Shown here in pieces: positions 29,297-39,368 of a DNA stretch of 64,000 nucleotides. The stretch spans positions 368,730-432,729 of the forward strand of contig NZ_FMTE01000002.1 of NCBI RefSeq assembly GCF_900099615.1. Direction: 5' to 3'. Under the pieces are notes generated by a model that was not told the DNA's origin, made no database searches, and saw only the letters and a program-made list of their open reading frames with translations. Both the position numbers and the translations under genes were made by a program. Position 1 is the stretch's first letter, and the number at the start of each line of letters is the position of its first letter. This DNA is from Borreliella japonica. Its GTDB lineage: Bacteria; Spirochaetota; Spirochaetia; Borreliales; Borreliaceae.

Positions 29297-29600
29297 TACT
29301 TACCTCGCTTAATAAAATCATATTAATAGTCTCGTTAAGCATGCCTTTAATAGATTTATTTAAAAAATGTACCTTTTTATCGCCTATTTTATTCAAACCC
29401 AATGCTTTTAAAACTTTGACCTTTTTATTTAATTTTCCAATAAGACTTCTTACAAGAAAAACTTGCACATTAATATTATTTTTAGAAATAATTTCCCTAT
29501 TCTTTTCCATTCTTTTAATAAAACACTTATTTTTAGACCTGGACCTTGAAGCATTAAACCTAGATTTCTTTAGTTGTAACCTTAATTTCCTTTTAATCAT
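29289..29600 (-). CDS. rpmD: 50S ribosomal protein L30 with N-terminal extension
   Basis: The C-terminal 60 residues ([20 protein letters not shown], then [20 protein letters not shown]) match L30, a protein of about 60 residues in most bacteria. Here about 43 extra, strongly basic residues precede it, starting [16 protein letters not shown] and rich in Lys, Arg and Ser. The start three bases downstream of rpsE fits the packed operon. An internal start at Met31 would give a 73-residue protein. Confidence 0.9.
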   Translation of the reverse strand: MIKRKLRLQLKKSRFNASRSRSKNKCFIKRMEKNREIISKNNINVQVFLVRSLIGKLNKKVKVLKALGLNKIGDKKVHFLNKSIKGMLNETINMILLSEVSNV

Positions 29601-29603
29601 ATA

Positions 29604-30101
29604 CTAACCCCATAAAGTTTTCAAAGTTTTCCCTCGCATCTCTGCTACTTTTTCACCATCCAAAACTAAATCAAATGCCTTGAAAGTTGCTTTTACTACA
29701 TTCATAGAATTATTAGAACCAAGAGATTTACTCAAAATATCATGAACCCCTAAAGCCTCCATCACAGCACGAACAGGGCCCCCTGCAATAACACCAGTAC
29801 CGTGGGTAGCTGGCTTGATTAAAACTTTAGCTTTTTTAAAACAACCAATAACCTCATGCGGTAATGTTCCTTTTCGAATAGGAACAAATTTCAAATTTTT
29901 CCTGGCACTTGTTAAACTTTTTTTTATTGCATCACTAGCATCATTGGCTTTACCAAAGCCCCAACCAACATGCCCTTCTCCATCTCCAACAACCATGAAA
30001 GCAGCAAAAGAAAATCTTCTCCCGCCCTTAACAACCTTAGTAACTCTGTTGAGTGATATTAATTTTTCTATCTGCTTTCTCTGAGCCTGAACATCTACCA
30101 T
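29604..30101 (-). CDS. rpsE: 30S ribosomal protein S5
   Basis: S5 helps fidelity and mRNA helicase activity at the entry channel. The 165 residues show RVTKVVKGGRRFSFAAFMVV, GWGFGKANDASDAIKKS, and GTGVIAGGPVRAVMEALGV. Operon position between rplR and rpmD is standard. Confidence 0.98.
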   Translation of the reverse strand: MVDVQAQRKQIEKLISLNRVTKVVKGGRRFSFAAFMVVGDGEGHVGWGFGKANDASDAIKKSLTSARKNLKFVPIRKGTLPHEVIGCFKKAKVLIKPATHGTGVIAGGPVRAVMEALGVHDILSKSLGSNNSMNVVKATFKAFDLVLDGEKVAEMRGKTLKTLWG

Positions 30102-30113
30102 AAATACACTCCC

Positions 30114-30473
30114 TTAAATATTAATACCAAACTCTCTCAAAGAAGTTGCAAAACTTGCTATAAGTCCATGATACCTATAACCATTTCTGTCAAAAACAAG
30201 ATTATTTATACTTTTCTCCTTAAGCCTTTTGGCAAGAACTTCTCCAAGTTTTTTTACATCATCAATATTTTTACTTAAATTAAGACTTTTTTCAATAGTA
30301 GAAATACTTGCAACAGTATGCCCCTTGCTATCATCTATAACTTGCACATAAAAATACCTATTAGATTTAAATACAGTAATTCGTGGCCTACTAGCTACCC
30401 CACGCCCTATTTTATCCTTTATTCTTTTTTTACGCCTAAGCTTTCTCTGCTCTGCTTCTTTTATTTTTTTCAT
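30114..30473 (-). CDS. rplR: 50S ribosomal protein L18
   Basis: L18 binds 5S rRNA. The 119 residues carry a basic N-terminus, [20 protein letters not shown], and the closing [20 protein letters not shown] with REFGINI. It is 17 bases downstream of rplF. Confidence 0.97.
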   Translation of the reverse strand: MKKIKEAEQRKLRRKKRIKDKIGRGVASRPRITVFKSNRYFYVQVIDDSKGHTVASISTIEKSLNLSKNIDDVKKLGEVLAKRLKEKSINNLVFDRNGYRYHGLIASFATSLREFGINI

Positions 30474-30490
30474 AATTATTAACCCAAAAT

Positions 30491-31033
30491 TTATTTTTTT
30501 ACACCAGATTTTCCAACTTTTCTTCTAATAACTTCATTATCATACTTAATACCCTTTCCTTTATATGGCTCTGGTTTTTTTAAACTTCTAATCTCAGCAG
30601 CAACTTGACCAACTTTAAACTTGTCTATTCCTTCAACAGAAATTTTAGTATTACCGTCAAGCTTTACAGTAATACCATCTGGAATAACGTATTCAAATTG
30701 GGTTGAATAACCAAGACTTAAAAAAAGGCTATTACCTTGTTGTTCTACCCTATACCCTATGCCATTTATAGTAAGAGATTTGGAAAATCCTTCAGTTACT
30801 CCTTTTACCATATTAAAAATCAAACTTCTGTAAAGACCATGGTAAGCTTTTGCTTTTTTATCATTAAAAACCCGATCAATAATAATACTGTCATTCTCAA
30901 CTTTAACATTAACACTGTCTTTTACATTTTGAACTAATCTTCCCCTAATACCTTCAACTATTACTAAATTGCCTTTAACATCAATCTTAACAGCATCTGG
31001 AATCTTTATTGGAAGTCTTCCAATACGTGACAT
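30491..31033 (-). CDS. rplF: 50S ribosomal protein L6
   Basis: The 180 residues contain the two L6 repeats: [20 protein letters not shown] at the start and the conserved C-terminal [20 protein letters not shown] followed by VGKSGVKK. L6 lies near the factor-binding site of the large subunit. Operon order rpsH-rplF-rplR is standard. Confidence 0.98.
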   Translation of the reverse strand: MSRIGRLPIKIPDAVKIDVKGNLVIVEGIRGRLVQNVKDSVNVKVENDSIIIDRVFNDKKAKAYHGLYRSLIFNMVKGVTEGFSKSLTINGIGYRVEQQGNSLFLSLGYSTQFEYVIPDGITVKLDGNTKISVEGIDKFKVGQVAAEIRSLKKPEPYKGKGIKYDNEVIRRKVGKSGVKK

Positions 31034-31049
31034 ATATCCCCCTATTAAA

Positions 31050-31448
31050 CTACCAAACTGAGCAAATCAACTCACCACCTATTTTTTCATCTTTAGCTTT
31101 CTTGCCGGTAATAACACCTTGAGAAGAAGATACAATTAATATTCCATATCCATTCTTTATTCTTGGCATATTTTTATATGAAGAATAAATTTTTCTACCA
31201 GGAGTAGAAATGGCATCTATTTTGTTTATAACAGGATTTCTTTTATTGTCATACTTTAACAAAACCCTAATAAAAGCAATTCCTTCTTTTTCTAAAAAAT
31301 TAAAATCCTTAATATAGCCCTCTTCTTTAAGAATGTTTAATATTGACTTATTCATATTAGACATCTTTAAATCTACAGATCCATGCTTAACTCTACTTGC
31401 ATTCCTCAATTTAGTTAGCATATCTCCTACCGAATGAGTAATCGCCAT
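31050..31448 (-). CDS. rpsH: 30S ribosomal protein S8
   Basis: S8 binds the central domain of 16S rRNA and, in Escherichia coli, represses its own operon. The 132 residues include DMLTKLRNASRVKH and the C-terminal GILIVSSSQGVITGKKAKDE followed by KIGGELICSVW. It is 10 bases downstream of rpsN. Confidence 0.98.
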   Translation of the reverse strand: MAITHSVGDMLTKLRNASRVKHGSVDLKMSNMNKSILNILKEEGYIKDFNFLEKEGIAFIRVLLKYDNKRNPVINKIDAISTPGRKIYSSYKNMPRIKNGYGILIVSSSQGVITGKKAKDEKIGGELICSVW

Positions 31449-31457
31449 AAAATCCCC

Positions 31458-31643
31458 TTACCAACTTGATTTTGAAACGCCAGGAATTAATCCTTCAGAC
31501 GCATACTTCCTAAAACATATTCGACACATACAAAAATCTCTCAAATATCCTCTTGGACGACCACACAATTTACATCTATTATTCCGTCTTGTTTTATACT
31601 TAGGCTTCCTTAAAGCCCTGATAATCATTGATTTTTTAGCCAT
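31458..31643 (-). CDS. rpsN: 30S ribosomal protein S14, zinc type
   Basis: The 61-residue short form has the zinc motif Cys24-X2-Cys27 ... Cys40-X2-Cys43 (CKLCGRP and CMCRICFRK). It ends [11 protein letters not shown], as in type-Z S14 proteins. No zinc-free long S14 is visible nearby. Confidence 0.97.
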   Translation of the reverse strand: MAKKSMIIRALRKPKYKTRRNNRCKLCGRPRGYLRDFCMCRICFRKYASEGLIPGVSKSSW

Positions 31644-31660
31644 ATACCTTATAAATCCCT

Positions 31661-32209
31661 TTAATTATTAAATGGCATTCCAAATTTCAAAAGCAAAGCC
31701 TTGCTTTCTTTATCATTTGAAGCTGTTGTCACAATTGTAACATTCAAACCAGATATTCTCTCTATTTTATCATAATCTATCTCGGAAAATATTATTTGCT
31801 CTGTTATACCAAAAGAATAATTCCCATTACCATCAAAAGCATCACCTTTGATTCCCCTAAAATCCTTAACCCTTGGCAATGCCAAATGAATAAGCTTATA
31901 TAAAAATTCATACATTAAATTGCCTCTAAGCGTAACTTTAGCACCTATTTCTTGCCCTTGCCTAATTTTAAACCCCGCTATTGCTTTTTTTGCTTTTGTC
32001 TTTACAGCTTTCTGACCGGTTATCTGAGCAAGCTCCAAAGCTGCAGAATCTAACAACTTCTTATTCTTGATAGCTTCACCAACACCTGCGGAAATTACTA
32101 TTTTTTCAAGCCTGGGAACTTGCATTATAGATTTATATTCAAATTCCTTAACAAGCTCTTTTATGACAATGTCTTTATAATATTTCTTCAATTCAGGAAC
32201 ATAATTCAT
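31661..32209 (-). CDS. rplE: 50S ribosomal protein L5
   Basis: L5 binds 5S rRNA and contacts the P-site tRNA. The 182 residues show [53 protein letters not shown] and a closing [15 protein letters not shown]. Five bases separate it from rplX. Confidence 0.98.
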   Translation of the reverse strand: MNYVPELKKYYKDIVIKELVKEFEYKSIMQVPRLEKIVISAGVGEAIKNKKLLDSAALELAQITGQKAVKTKAKKAIAGFKIRQGQEIGAKVTLRGNLMYEFLYKLIHLALPRVKDFRGIKGDAFDGNGNYSFGITEQIIFSEIDYDKIERISGLNVTIVTTASNDKESKALLLKFGMPFNN

Positions 32210-32214
32210 AAACT

Positions 32215-32520
32215 CTATATCCTCTGCCCATTTTTTTTAAGATATCTTATTTTTTCATTATTTTCAAATCTAATACCTAACCTTGAAGAAGTTCCTTTGA
32301 TAAATATCATCACATTTGAAATATCTATAGCGGCCTCCTTATCTATTATTTTACCTTTTTCTTGGGGCGTCCTAGCTTTGATAACTTTTTTAACCATATT
32401 ACAAGACTCAACAATAACTTTATTTTTTTTTCTATTTATACTAGCAATCTTGCCTATCCTTCCCCTATCTTTTCCAGAAAGAATTTTTACGCTATCACCT
32501 ATCTTCAACTTTGTCTTCAC
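32215..32520 (-). CDS. rplX: 50S ribosomal protein L24
   Basis: L24 starts large-subunit assembly. The 101 residues begin with the KOW motif ([20 protein letters not shown]), followed by [15 protein letters not shown] and the conserved [20 protein letters not shown]. Operon order rplN-rplX-rplE is standard. Confidence 0.97.
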   Translation of the reverse strand: MKTKLKIGDSVKILSGKDRGRIGKIASINRKKNKVIVESCNMVKKVIKARTPQEKGKIIDKEAAIDISNVMIFIKGTSSRLGIRFENNEKIRYLKKNGQRI

Positions 32521-32534
32521 GAAACCCCCTTTTG

Positions 32535-32903
32535 CTATATCACCTCTGAAGCCAATGATACTACCTTCATAAAATTAGCATCCCTAAGTTCTCTTGCGAC
32601 AGGACCAAATACCCTTTTACCCCTAGGGCTCAAATTAGCATCAAGTATCACACAAGCATTATCATCAAACCTAACATAAGTTCCATTCTTACGTCTTATT
32701 TCTTTAGAAGTTCTAACAATTACAGCCTTACAAACATCTCCTTTTTTAACAGAAGAATTAGGAATTGCTTGTTTTACTACAATGGTTATTATATCCCCAA
32801 TTTTGGCATAACGCCTTTTACTACCGCCAAGAACCTTAATACATTGAGCAACCTTGCCACCAGTATTATCAGCAATTGTTAAATAAGTTTGCATCTGAAT
32901 CAT
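32535..32903 (-). CDS. rplN: 50S ribosomal protein L14
   Basis: The protein is 122 residues from the ATG at 32903 ([20 protein letters not shown]). That ATG has an AGGAGG site six bases upstream. A TTG two codons earlier also opens the frame but is too close to the site. The conserved [20 protein letters not shown] and [15 protein letters not shown] are present. Confidence 0.97.
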   Translation of the reverse strand: MIQMQTYLTIADNTGGKVAQCIKVLGGSKRRYAKIGDIITIVVKQAIPNSSVKKGDVCKAVIVRTSKEIRRKNGTYVRFDDNACVILDANLSPRGKRVFGPVARELRDANFMKVVSLASEVI

Positions 32904-32930
32904 AATCAACCTCCTTTAGAAAAATAAAAG

Positions 32931-33185
32931 CTATTTTAATTTTTCTAAAACCTCAACAAGAGACCATCTTTTATCCTTACTAATAGGTCGAACCTCAATA
33001 ATTCTTACCTTATCGCCAACCTTTGAAACTTCTTTGTCATCATGCGCCTTAACTTTCTTAATAACCTTTAAATACTTACGATAGATTGGATGCATCTTTC
33101 TCTGAACAATTTCTACTACTATAGTCTTAGACATTTTGTCACTAACAACTTTACCAATTAATTCTTTTTTATTCTCTCTTGCCAT
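32931..33185 (-). CDS. rpsQ: 30S ribosomal protein S17
   Basis: S17 is a primary 16S rRNA binder. From the ATG at 33185 it has 84 residues ([20 protein letters not shown]) with [20 protein letters not shown] and the closing [21 protein letters not shown] two codons upstream overlaps the rpmC stop and is a possible coupled start. Confidence 0.96.
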   Translation of the reverse strand: MARENKKELIGKVVSDKMSKTIVVEIVQRKMHPIYRKYLKVIKKVKAHDDKEVSKVGDKVRIIEVRPISKDKRWSLVEVLEKLK

Positions 33186-33187
33186 AT

Positions 33188-33388
33188 TCAAACCTTTCTA
33201 ATACCTAATTCATATTCACAAATCATTGTATTAAGTCTTGCAATATCACGTCTAATCTCTCTTTTCTTTAAAGGATTTTCAACATGACCAACAACAGACT
33301 TGAATCTTAAATCTAAATACTCCTTCTTTAATTCTAGCCTTTTAGCCTTCATATCCTCAAGAGTAAAATTCTTAAAATTTTTTAACAT
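33188..33388 (-). CDS. rpmC: 50S ribosomal protein L29
   Basis: The 66-residue all-helical protein reads [20 protein letters not shown] and ends with the conserved [20 protein letters not shown]29 lies at the tunnel exit. It starts two bases after the rplP stop. Confidence 0.96.
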   Translation of the reverse strand: MLKNFKNFTLEDMKAKRLELKKEYLDLRFKSVVGHVENPLKKREIRRDIARLNTMICEYELGIRKV

Positions 33389-33390
33389 AA

Positions 33391-33807
33391 TTACCTCAAA
33401 TCTCGCCTTACAACAAACATGGTTTTTACTGGAAGCTTAGAACTAGCAAGTGACATAGCCTCTTGAGCAAGCTCTTCCACAACTCCAGCCATTTCAAACA
33501 TAACAGTGCCAAGCTTAACAGGAGCATTCCAATGATCAACACCCCCTTTGCCCTTACCCATTCTAGTTTCAGCCGGTTTTTTGGTATAAGGAATATCGGG
33601 AAATATTCTTATCCAAACTCTCCCGCCTCTTTTTATTTTACGAGTCATTGCTATACGAGCAGATTCAATTTGTCGAGCAGTAATAAAATTTGTTTCCAAA
33701 GAAACAAGTCCATATTCACCAAAAGAAATTTTATTACCCTTTTGAGCCTCTCCAGATAATCTTCCCCTTTGCTTTTTTCTATATTTAACCTTTTTTGGAC
33801 TTAACAT
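33391..33807 (-). CDS. rplP: 50S ribosomal protein L16
   Basis: L16 contacts the A-site tRNA elbow. The 138 residues start [19 protein letters not shown] and contain [40 protein letters not shown], and a C-terminal [18 protein letters not shown]. It is standard in length and position. Confidence 0.98.
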   Translation of the reverse strand: MLSPKKVKYRKKQRGRLSGEAQKGNKISFGEYGLVSLETNFITARQIESARIAMTRKIKRGGRVWIRIFPDIPYTKKPAETRMGKGKGGVDHWNAPVKLGTVMFEMAGVVEELAQEAMSLASSKLPVKTMFVVRRDLR

Positions 33808-33829
33808 CTAATTATCCTCCAATATTCTG

Positions 33830-34690
33830 CTAATTAGAATCTACCCTTTCTTTAGAGAAAGACGAATTAAATTTATTTAAAAGACCTACTTCGTCTTTAG
33901 ACAATCCATCTTTTTTATCTAAAGTTCTAATTTGTTTTTCATTAGTGGCCTTCTCTCTGTTATTTAAAATTTTATCAAAATTTTTAACAGTCCCACCTCT
34001 TTCCCTAAAAGGTTTTTTATTTATTACCTGACCAGCATCAGAATTGGTTTGTCTACCTAAAACTTCACCTTTGAACAACCAAACTTTAACTCCAATAATG
34101 CCATAAGTAGTTTGAGCTTCAGAAAACCCATAATCTATATTAGCTCTAAGAGTATGCAAAGGAACCCGACCTTCCTTAACTTCAAAGCTTCTTGCAATCT
34201 CAGCTCCACCAAGTCTACCAGCAATTTTAATTTTTAGCCCTTGAGCACCTTTCAACATAGAAGTAGAAAGAGACGATTTTAGAACTTTCCTATAAGACAC
34301 TCTATTTTCTACTTGTTTTGCAATCCCATTAGCAATAATTTTAGCATCAAGCTCCGGTCTTTTAACCTCTTTAATTTTAATACTAATCTTTTTAGAAATC
34401 TTTTTAGTCAACAATTGACCAATCTTTTCAAGATTAGAACCTTTAAGCCCTATTACAGAGCCAGGTCTTGGAGTAACAATTACTACTGTTACTTTTTGAG
34501 GATTATTTCTAATTATTTCTATATCAGAAATATCAAATTTGATCCCTTTAAGAAACTTCATAATTTCTAGTCTTATTAAAAAGTCTTCATGAAGAATTGT
34601 AGAATACAATTTTTTATCAAAATACCACTTTGATTTCCAATCCTTATTAATTTTCAACCTTAAGCTATATGGATGTACTTTTTGGCCCAT
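33830..34690 (-). CDS. rpsC: 30S ribosomal protein S3
   Basis: S3 forms part of the mRNA entry channel. It begins MGQKVHPYSLRLKINKDWKS, has the KH segment VIVTPRPGSVIGLKGSNLEK, and GRLGGAEIARSFEVKEGRVP. At 286 residues it is longer than the usual 210-235. The extra C-terminal tail (from about 225) is polar and charged, ending FNSSFSKERVDSN. The tail looks disordered. Confidence 0.97.
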   Translation of the reverse strand: MGQKVHPYSLRLKINKDWKSKWYFDKKLYSTILHEDFLIRLEIMKFLKGIKFDISDIEIIRNNPQKVTVVIVTPRPGSVIGLKGSNLEKIGQLLTKKISKKISIKIKEVKRPELDAKIIANGIAKQVENRVSYRKVLKSSLSTSMLKGAQGLKIKIAGRLGGAEIARSFEVKEGRVPLHTLRANIDYGFSEAQTTYGIIGVKVWLFKGEVLGRQTNSDAGQVINKKPFRERGGTVKNFDKILNNREKATNEKQIRTLDKKDGLSKDEVGLLNKFNSSFSKERVDSN

Positions 34691-34693
34691 GCT

Positions 34694-35056
34694 TTATCCT
34701 TTAATACCTTTTTTTTCGTCAACTTCAACAAAAATATGGCAATTTCTATTAACAAGCCTATCAGCTCTACCTCTAGCTCTAGGCCAAATCTTTTTACGAC
34801 GACGTCCATCATCAACCATAACTATTTTAACAAATATCATGTCCTCGGAAAGATTTTTATTGTGATACATCGCATTTGATGCTGCTGATTTAACAACTTT
34901 TTCTAAAAGCTTAGCTCCTTTGTTAGGCATAGAACAAAGCACTGCAATAGCTTTAAGATAAGACTTTCCCCGTATATTGTCAGCTATTGGCCTAACCTTT
35001 TTTGGAGAAGAGGGTAAATTTTTGCCCTTTGCTGTATATCTTCTATCTAATAACAT
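34694..35056 (-). CDS. rplV: 50S ribosomal protein L22
   Basis: L22 lines the peptide exit tunnel. The conserved part is SSPKKVRPIADNIRGKSYLK, AASNAMYHNKNLSEDM and WPRARGRADRLVNRNCHIFV. The frame is open to 35185 inside rpsS, but that stretch is hydrophobic shadow sequence. The ATG at 35056 (MLLDRRYTAKGK) with a GGAAGG site upstream gives 120 residues and lies seven bases after the rpsS stop. Confidence 0.95.
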   Translation of the reverse strand: MLLDRRYTAKGKNLPSSPKKVRPIADNIRGKSYLKAIAVLCSMPNKGAKLLEKVVKSAASNAMYHNKNLSEDMIFVKIVMVDDGRRRKKIWPRARGRADRLVNRNCHIFVEVDEKKGIKG

Positions 35057-35063
35057 AACTACT

Positions 35064-35342
35064 TTACTTCCTTCCCTTTTTATCTGACTTGGCATGTCCT
35101 CTAAAAATCCTTGTAGGTGAAAACTCACCAAGCTTATGCCCCACAAGATCCTCAGTAATATAAATAGGTATAAAAGTCTTCCCATTGTATACAGATATAG
35201 TAAGACTTACCATTTCAGGAATTATTGTTGAAGATCTGGAATAGGTTTTAATAACAACCCTTTTTTCACTTCCAAAAGACGATAAAACTTTTTGATAAAG
35301 ACTCTTTTCTATAAAAGGTCCTTTTTTAATAGATCTTGCCAC
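35064..35342 (-). CDS. rpsS: 30S ribosomal protein S19
   Basis: S19 lies in the 30S head. The 92 residues start MARSIKKGPFIEKSLYQKV and contain KTYSRSSTIIPEMVSLTISV and the closing LGEFSPTRIFRGHAKSDKKG. It is nine bases after rplB. Confidence 0.98.
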   Translation of the reverse strand: MARSIKKGPFIEKSLYQKVLSSFGSEKRVVIKTYSRSSTIIPEMVSLTISVYNGKTFIPIYITEDLVGHKLGEFSPTRIFRGHAKSDKKGRK

Positions 35343-35351
35343 TATATTCTC

Positions 35352-36185
35352 CTACTTATTTCTTTTTTTAATAATAAATTTATCTGAATATCTCTTTTTC
35401 TTACGAGTTTTATAACCTTTAGTAGGTTGTCCCCAAGGAGACACGGGATGACGACCTCCAGAAGTTTTTCCTTCACCACCACCATGCGGATGGTCAACAG
35501 GATTCATAGCAACACCTCTAACCTTAGGTCTTCTACCAAGCCACCTACTTTTGCCAGCTTTACCTATAGAAACATTTACATAATCTTCATTTCCAATTTC
35601 ACCAATTGTTGCAATACATTTTTTAAAAATTAATCTCATCTCACCAGACGACAATTTTACAGTGACATAATTTCCATCAGAAGCAAGTATCATAGCATAT
35701 CCCCCAGCACTTCTTACAAGCTGTCCACCCTTTCCTACATTAAGTTCAATATTGTGAACAGTTCTTCCAATAGGAATATTTTCAAGGGGCAAGGCATTGC
35801 CAATTTTAATTGGGGCATTCGGACCACTTTCCAAAACATCTCCAACCTTAATGCCTTTAGGAGAAATGATATATCTTTTTTCTCCATCTTTATAAACAAG
35901 CAACGCTATGTTAGCACTTCTATTAGGATCGTATTCAATAGAAGCAACTCGAGCGGGAATGCTAAATTTATCTCTTCGATTAAAATCAATTAACCTATAT
36001 CTTCTCTTATGTCCACCACCTCTTCTTCTAATACTAATCCTACCAGAAGAATCTCTGCCCGATTTAAATTTTTTACCTTTTGTTAAAGATTTCAAAGGAT
36101 CATTACCTTTGCTCAAATCATCAAAAGATAAAGTCGTCTTATAGCGCAAAGAAGAAGTTTTTGGCTTATAAGTCTTAATACCCAT
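35352..36185 (-). CDS. rplB: 50S ribosomal protein L2
   Basis: L2 supports subunit association and the peptidyl-transferase centre. The 277 residues start [19 protein letters not shown] and include [20 protein letters not shown], and the conserved C-terminal [20 protein letters not shown], with the essential His in DHPHGGG. It is standard in length. Confidence 0.99.
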   Translation of the reverse strand: MGIKTYKPKTSSLRYKTTLSFDDLSKGNDPLKSLTKGKKFKSGRDSSGRISIRRRGGGHKRRYRLIDFNRRDKFSIPARVASIEYDPNRSANIALLVYKDGEKRYIISPKGIKVGDVLESGPNAPIKIGNALPLENIPIGRTVHNIELNVGKGGQLVRSAGGYAMILASDGNYVTVKLSSGEMRLIFKKCIATIGEIGNEDYVNVSIGKAGKSRWLGRRPKVRGVAMNPVDHPHGGGEGKTSGGRHPVSPWGQPTKGYKTRKKKRYSDKFIIKKRNK

Positions 36186-36206
36186 ATTTATTTTTCTCCA
36201 AAACCA

Positions 36207-36503
36207 CTAAAAAATATCTATTTTATCTTCCTTTTTAAGATAAACATATGCCTTCTTCCATGAAGAAGTTTTCCCTTTACCTATAGGATATCCTCTTCGA
36301 GACACCACAACCTTGGCTTTACTTTTAATATTAAGCAAATTACACGACACTGGAGTAACATTGAAAAGTTCTTTTATTGCTGCACCAACCTCTTTTTTAT
36401 TTGCTCTCTTATTAACCTTAAAAACATAAACATTAATATTTTCCCTTTGAGTATTGGTTTTTTCAGTAAGCATAGGTGAAACTATTATATCATAAGCTTT
36501 CAT
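36207..36503 (-). CDS. rplW: 50S ribosomal protein L23
   Basis: L23 lies at the tunnel exit and docks SRP and trigger factor. From the ATG at 36503 it has 98 residues: MKAYDIIVSPMLTEKTNTQR, YVFKVNKRANKKEVGAAIKE and GKTSSWKKAYVYLKKEDKID. The frame opens 14 codons earlier inside rplD, but the ATG at 36503 has an AGGA site and the family N-terminus. Confidence 0.94.
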   Translation of the reverse strand: MKAYDIIVSPMLTEKTNTQRENINVYVFKVNKRANKKEVGAAIKELFNVTPVSCNLLNIKSKAKVVVSRRGYPIGKGKTSSWKKAYVYLKKEDKIDIF

Positions 36504-36525
36504 ACTTATCCTCAACATCTTTTTT

Positions 36526-37155
36526 TTATTTAACGTAAAACTCATTGAGCTTGTTAACAGCAGATTCCAGAGCTATTAAATTCTTAGCATAAAACAAATC
36601 AACAACTCTAAGTTTATTAAAAGACAAAATCTTCAAATCTCTTATATTTTTGCCAGCCCTTTTAATCATCTGATCATCGTTGCCCAAAAGAATAACTACC
36701 TTGCCATTAAAACTTGCAAAATTTTTTATTATTAAAGCAAGATCTTTTGTTTTTCCTGATTCAATATTAAAATTTTCAATAACTTTAAAACTATTTTCAT
36801 CAGCAGCACGCAAACTCAATACAGACTTAAATGCAAGTCTTTTTACCTTTTTAGGCAATCTGTAGCTATAATCTCTAGGTTTTGGCCCTAATGCTATGCC
36901 TCCGCCAATCCAAACTGGATTTCGCTTTGTACCCACTCTAGCCCTACCGGTTCCTTTTTGCTTCCAAGGCTTTTTAGAACTACCCCTGACCTCTGATCTG
37001 GTTTTAGTTGAAGATGTTCCAACCCTAATATTAGACAACTCATTTTTTATAGCATTATAAATAGAACCATGACTAATTTCTATATTAAAAACTCTATCAT
37101 CCAAATTTATAGTCCCAATCTCTTTCCCATCTTTAGAAAAAACTTTTCTTTCCAT
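36526..37155 (-). CDS. rplD: 50S ribosomal protein L4
   Basis: L4 lines the exit tunnel and, in Escherichia coli, represses the S10 operon. The 209 residues contain the extended loop GSSKKPWKQKGTGRARVGTK and RNPVWIGGGIALGPKPRDYS, then a globular part ending ALESAVNKLNEFYVK. Whether L4 autoregulates here cannot be read from the sequence. Confidence 0.97.
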   Translation of the reverse strand: MERKVFSKDGKEIGTINLDDRVFNIEISHGSIYNAIKNELSNIRVGTSSTKTRSEVRGSSKKPWKQKGTGRARVGTKRNPVWIGGGIALGPKPRDYSYRLPKKVKRLAFKSVLSLRAADENSFKVIENFNIESGKTKDLALIIKNFASFNGKVVILLGNDDQMIKRAGKNIRDLKILSFNKLRVVDLFYAKNLIALESAVNKLNEFYVK

Positions 37156-37164
37156 ACTAAATAC

Positions 37165-37785
37165 CTACTTTTTAGATTTCTTAACGACAACAAAAGAACC
37201 TTTAGCCCCAGGTACAGCTCCTTTTACTAGGATAGCTCTCTTTTCTTCATCAATTAAAACAACTTCAAGATTTTGAATAGTTTGTTGATTTCCACCCATT
37301 CTACCAGCCATTTTGGTCCCTTTAAATGTTCTTGCGGGAGTAGTAGCTTGTCCTGTTCCACCAAGATGTCTATGGAATTTTGATCCATGAGAAGATGGCC
37401 CACCACTAAAATTATACCTTTTCATAGCCCCTTGAAAACCTTTACCTTTAGTGATACCTGTAACATCTACACACTTAACTGACTTAAAAACATCGACCTT
37501 AATCTCATCACCAGCTTCATACCCCTCAACCCCCTTAAGCTCTATTACATATTTTTTAGGCTCAATATCTTTTAAATTTTTATACTGACCTCTTATAGGT
37601 CTTGAAACTTTAGAACCCTTAAGATCAACAGAACCTGCTATAAGAGCGCTATAACCATCTCTATCAACTGTTTTCTTCCCTATAATATAATTGGGCTGAA
37701 ACTCTATAACAGTAACAGGAACCACAATGCCATTTTTCTGAAATATCTGAGTCATGCCAACTTTTTTTCCAATCAATCCCAACAT
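37165..37785 (-). CDS. rplC: 50S ribosomal protein L3
   Basis: The 206 residues begin MLGLIGKKVGMTQIFQKNGI and have the signature loop FSGGPSSHGSKFHRHLGGTG with MAGRMGGNQQTIQNLEVVLI. L3 reaches toward the peptidyl-transferase centre. It is 35 bases after rpsJ. Confidence 0.98.
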   Translation of the reverse strand: MLGLIGKKVGMTQIFQKNGIVVPVTVIEFQPNYIIGKKTVDRDGYSALIAGSVDLKGSKVSRPIRGQYKNLKDIEPKKYVIELKGVEGYEAGDEIKVDVFKSVKCVDVTGITKGKGFQGAMKRYNFSGGPSSHGSKFHRHLGGTGQATTPARTFKGTKMAGRMGGNQQTIQNLEVVLIDEEKRAILVKGAVPGAKGSFVVVKKSKK

Positions 37786-37820
37786 TAAAACACCTCAAAT
37801 TCATATACTTAAAATATCAT

Positions 37821-38132
37821 TTACTGTTTAATATCTACCTCAACACCTGCTGGAAGCTCTAATTTCATTAAAGAATCCATTAACGCAGAAGTGGGCTCTA
37901 AGATATCAATAAGCCTTTTATGAGTTCTCATCTCAAATTGCTCTCTTGATTTTTTATTAACATGAGGAGAACGTAAAACAGTATATTTTTTTATTTTTGT
38001 CGGCAAAGGGATTGGACCCTTAATCTGGGCCTTAGCCTTATGAACAGCCTTAACAATAGACTCAGCACTCTGATCTAATATTTTAACATCAAAACTAAAT
38101 AATCTTACGCGTATCTTATCTTTAGCAATCAA
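37821..38132 (-). CDS. rpsJ: 30S ribosomal protein S10
   Basis: The 103 residues contain [20 protein letters not shown], the conserved [20 protein letters not shown] and [20 protein letters not shown]10 (NusE) is also a transcription antitermination factor. It follows tuf by 51 bases and opens the S10 block. Confidence 0.98.
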   Translation of the reverse strand: MIAKDKIRVRLFSFDVKILDQSAESIVKAVHKAKAQIKGPIPLPTKIKKYTVLRSPHVNKKSREQFEMRTHKRLIDILEPTSALMDSLMKLELPAGVEVDIKQ

Positions 38133-38183
38133 TTTATTCTCCTAAACTTTAGAGAGTATTAAATATATCTCCAAAGCCTTAAA

Positions 38184-39368
38184 CTATTCCAATATCTCAA
38201 GAATTCTTCCTGAAGCAACAGTTCTCCCACCTTCTCGAACAGCAAATTCTACATTTTTATCCATAGCTATTGAAGAGATCAGCTCAACAATAATATCAAC
38301 ATTATCACCTGGCATAACCATTTCTTTGCCCTCTAAAGCAACAACGCCAGTAACATCAGTTGTTCTAAAAAAGAATTGTGGCCTATATCCTGGGAAAAAT
38401 GGCTTATGCCTACCGCCTTCTTCTTTAGTCAAACAATAAATTGAAGCTTTAAACTTCTTGTGCGGAGTAATTGTACCTGGAGCTGACAAAACTTGTCCTC
38501 TTTCAATATCTTTTTTATCAACTCCTCTCAAAAGAAGACCAACATTATCCCCTGCTTGACCTTGCTCAAGAATTTTCTGGAACATTTCAACACCAGTAAC
38601 AGTGGTTTTTCTAGTTTCTTTAATACCAACTATTTCAACTTCTTGACCAACCTTAATAATACCTCTTTCAATACGCCCAGTAGCAACGGTGCCTCTTCCT
38701 GAAATAGAAAATACATCTTCAACAGCAAGCAAGAATGGCTTGTCAATATCTCTTTCTGGAAGATCAAAATAATTATCCATAGATTCAAGAAGCTCTTTAA
38801 CACATTTTGTAGATTCAGGATCTTCTGGATTTGACATAGCCCCAAAAGCCGAACCCTTGATTATTGGAGTATTAGCTGAAAAACCATATTTTTCAACAAG
38901 CTCTAAAACTTCAACTTCGACAAGTTCAACAAGTTCAGGATCTGCCAAGTCTAATTTATTTAAAAAAACTATTATTTTTTTTATTCCCATTCTTTGAGCA
39001 AGAAGCAAATGCTCTTTTGTTTGGGGCTCAGCACCACTATCAGCAGCAACTAAAAGTATCGCTGCATCCATTTGAGCTGCTCCTGTAATCATATTTTTTA
39101 TATAATCAGCATGGCCTGGACAATCCACATGAGCATAATGCCTATTAGCTGTTTCGTACTCAATATGCCTAGCATTAATTGTTATTCCTCTTGCTTTCTC
39201 TTCGGGTGCATTATCAATATCTTCATACTTTAATGCTTTTGCATCTTTATTTAATTTTGAACAATAAATACTAATGGCCGCTGTTAATGTTGTTTTACCA
39301 TGATCAACATGACCTATTGTTCCAACATTCATGTGCGGTTTTGTTCTTTGAAAAACTTCTTTTGCCAT
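38184..39368 (-). CDS. tuf: Elongation factor Tu
   Basis: EF-Tu brings aminoacyl-tRNA to the ribosome. From the ATG at 39368 it has 394 residues ([20 protein letters not shown]). GTPase motifs are GHVDHGKTT (about 19-27), [15 protein letters not shown] and the switch region [13 protein letters not shown]. Domains 2 and 3 include [13 protein letters not shown] and the C-terminal [12 protein letters not shown]-like [19 protein letters not shown]. The frame opens eight codons earlier; the chosen ATG has an AGGAGG site six bases upstream. It heads the ribosomal cluster without rpsL, rpsG or fusA in front. Confidence 0.98.
   Translation of the reverse strand: MAKEVFQRTKPHMNVGTIGHVDHGKTTLTAAISIYCSKLNKDAKALKYEDIDNAPEEKARGITINARHIEYETANRHYAHVDCPGHADYIKNMITGAAQMDAAILLVAADSGAEPQTKEHLLLAQRMGIKKIIVFLNKLDLADPELVELVEVEVLELVEKYGFSANTPIIKGSAFGAMSNPEDPESTKCVKELLESMDNYFDLPERDIDKPFLLAVEDVFSISGRGTVATGRIERGIIKVGQEVEIVGIKETRKTTVTGVEMFQKILEQGQAGDNVGLLLRGVDKKDIERGQVLSAPGTITPHKKFKASIYCLTKEEGGRHKPFFPGYRPQFFFRTTDVTGVVALEGKEMVMPGDNVDIIVELISSIAMDKNVEFAVREGGRTVASGRILEILE

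Noticed and set aside
32120-32572. 150-codon plus-strand open frame across rplE, rplX and rplN
   Set aside because: It runs antisense to three well-supported ribosomal protein genes and has no recognisable domains.
35057-35185. N-terminal extension of L22 overlapping S19
   Set aside because: The extra residues are hydrophobic out-of-frame S19 sequence; the ATG at 35056 has a ribosome site and gives normal length.
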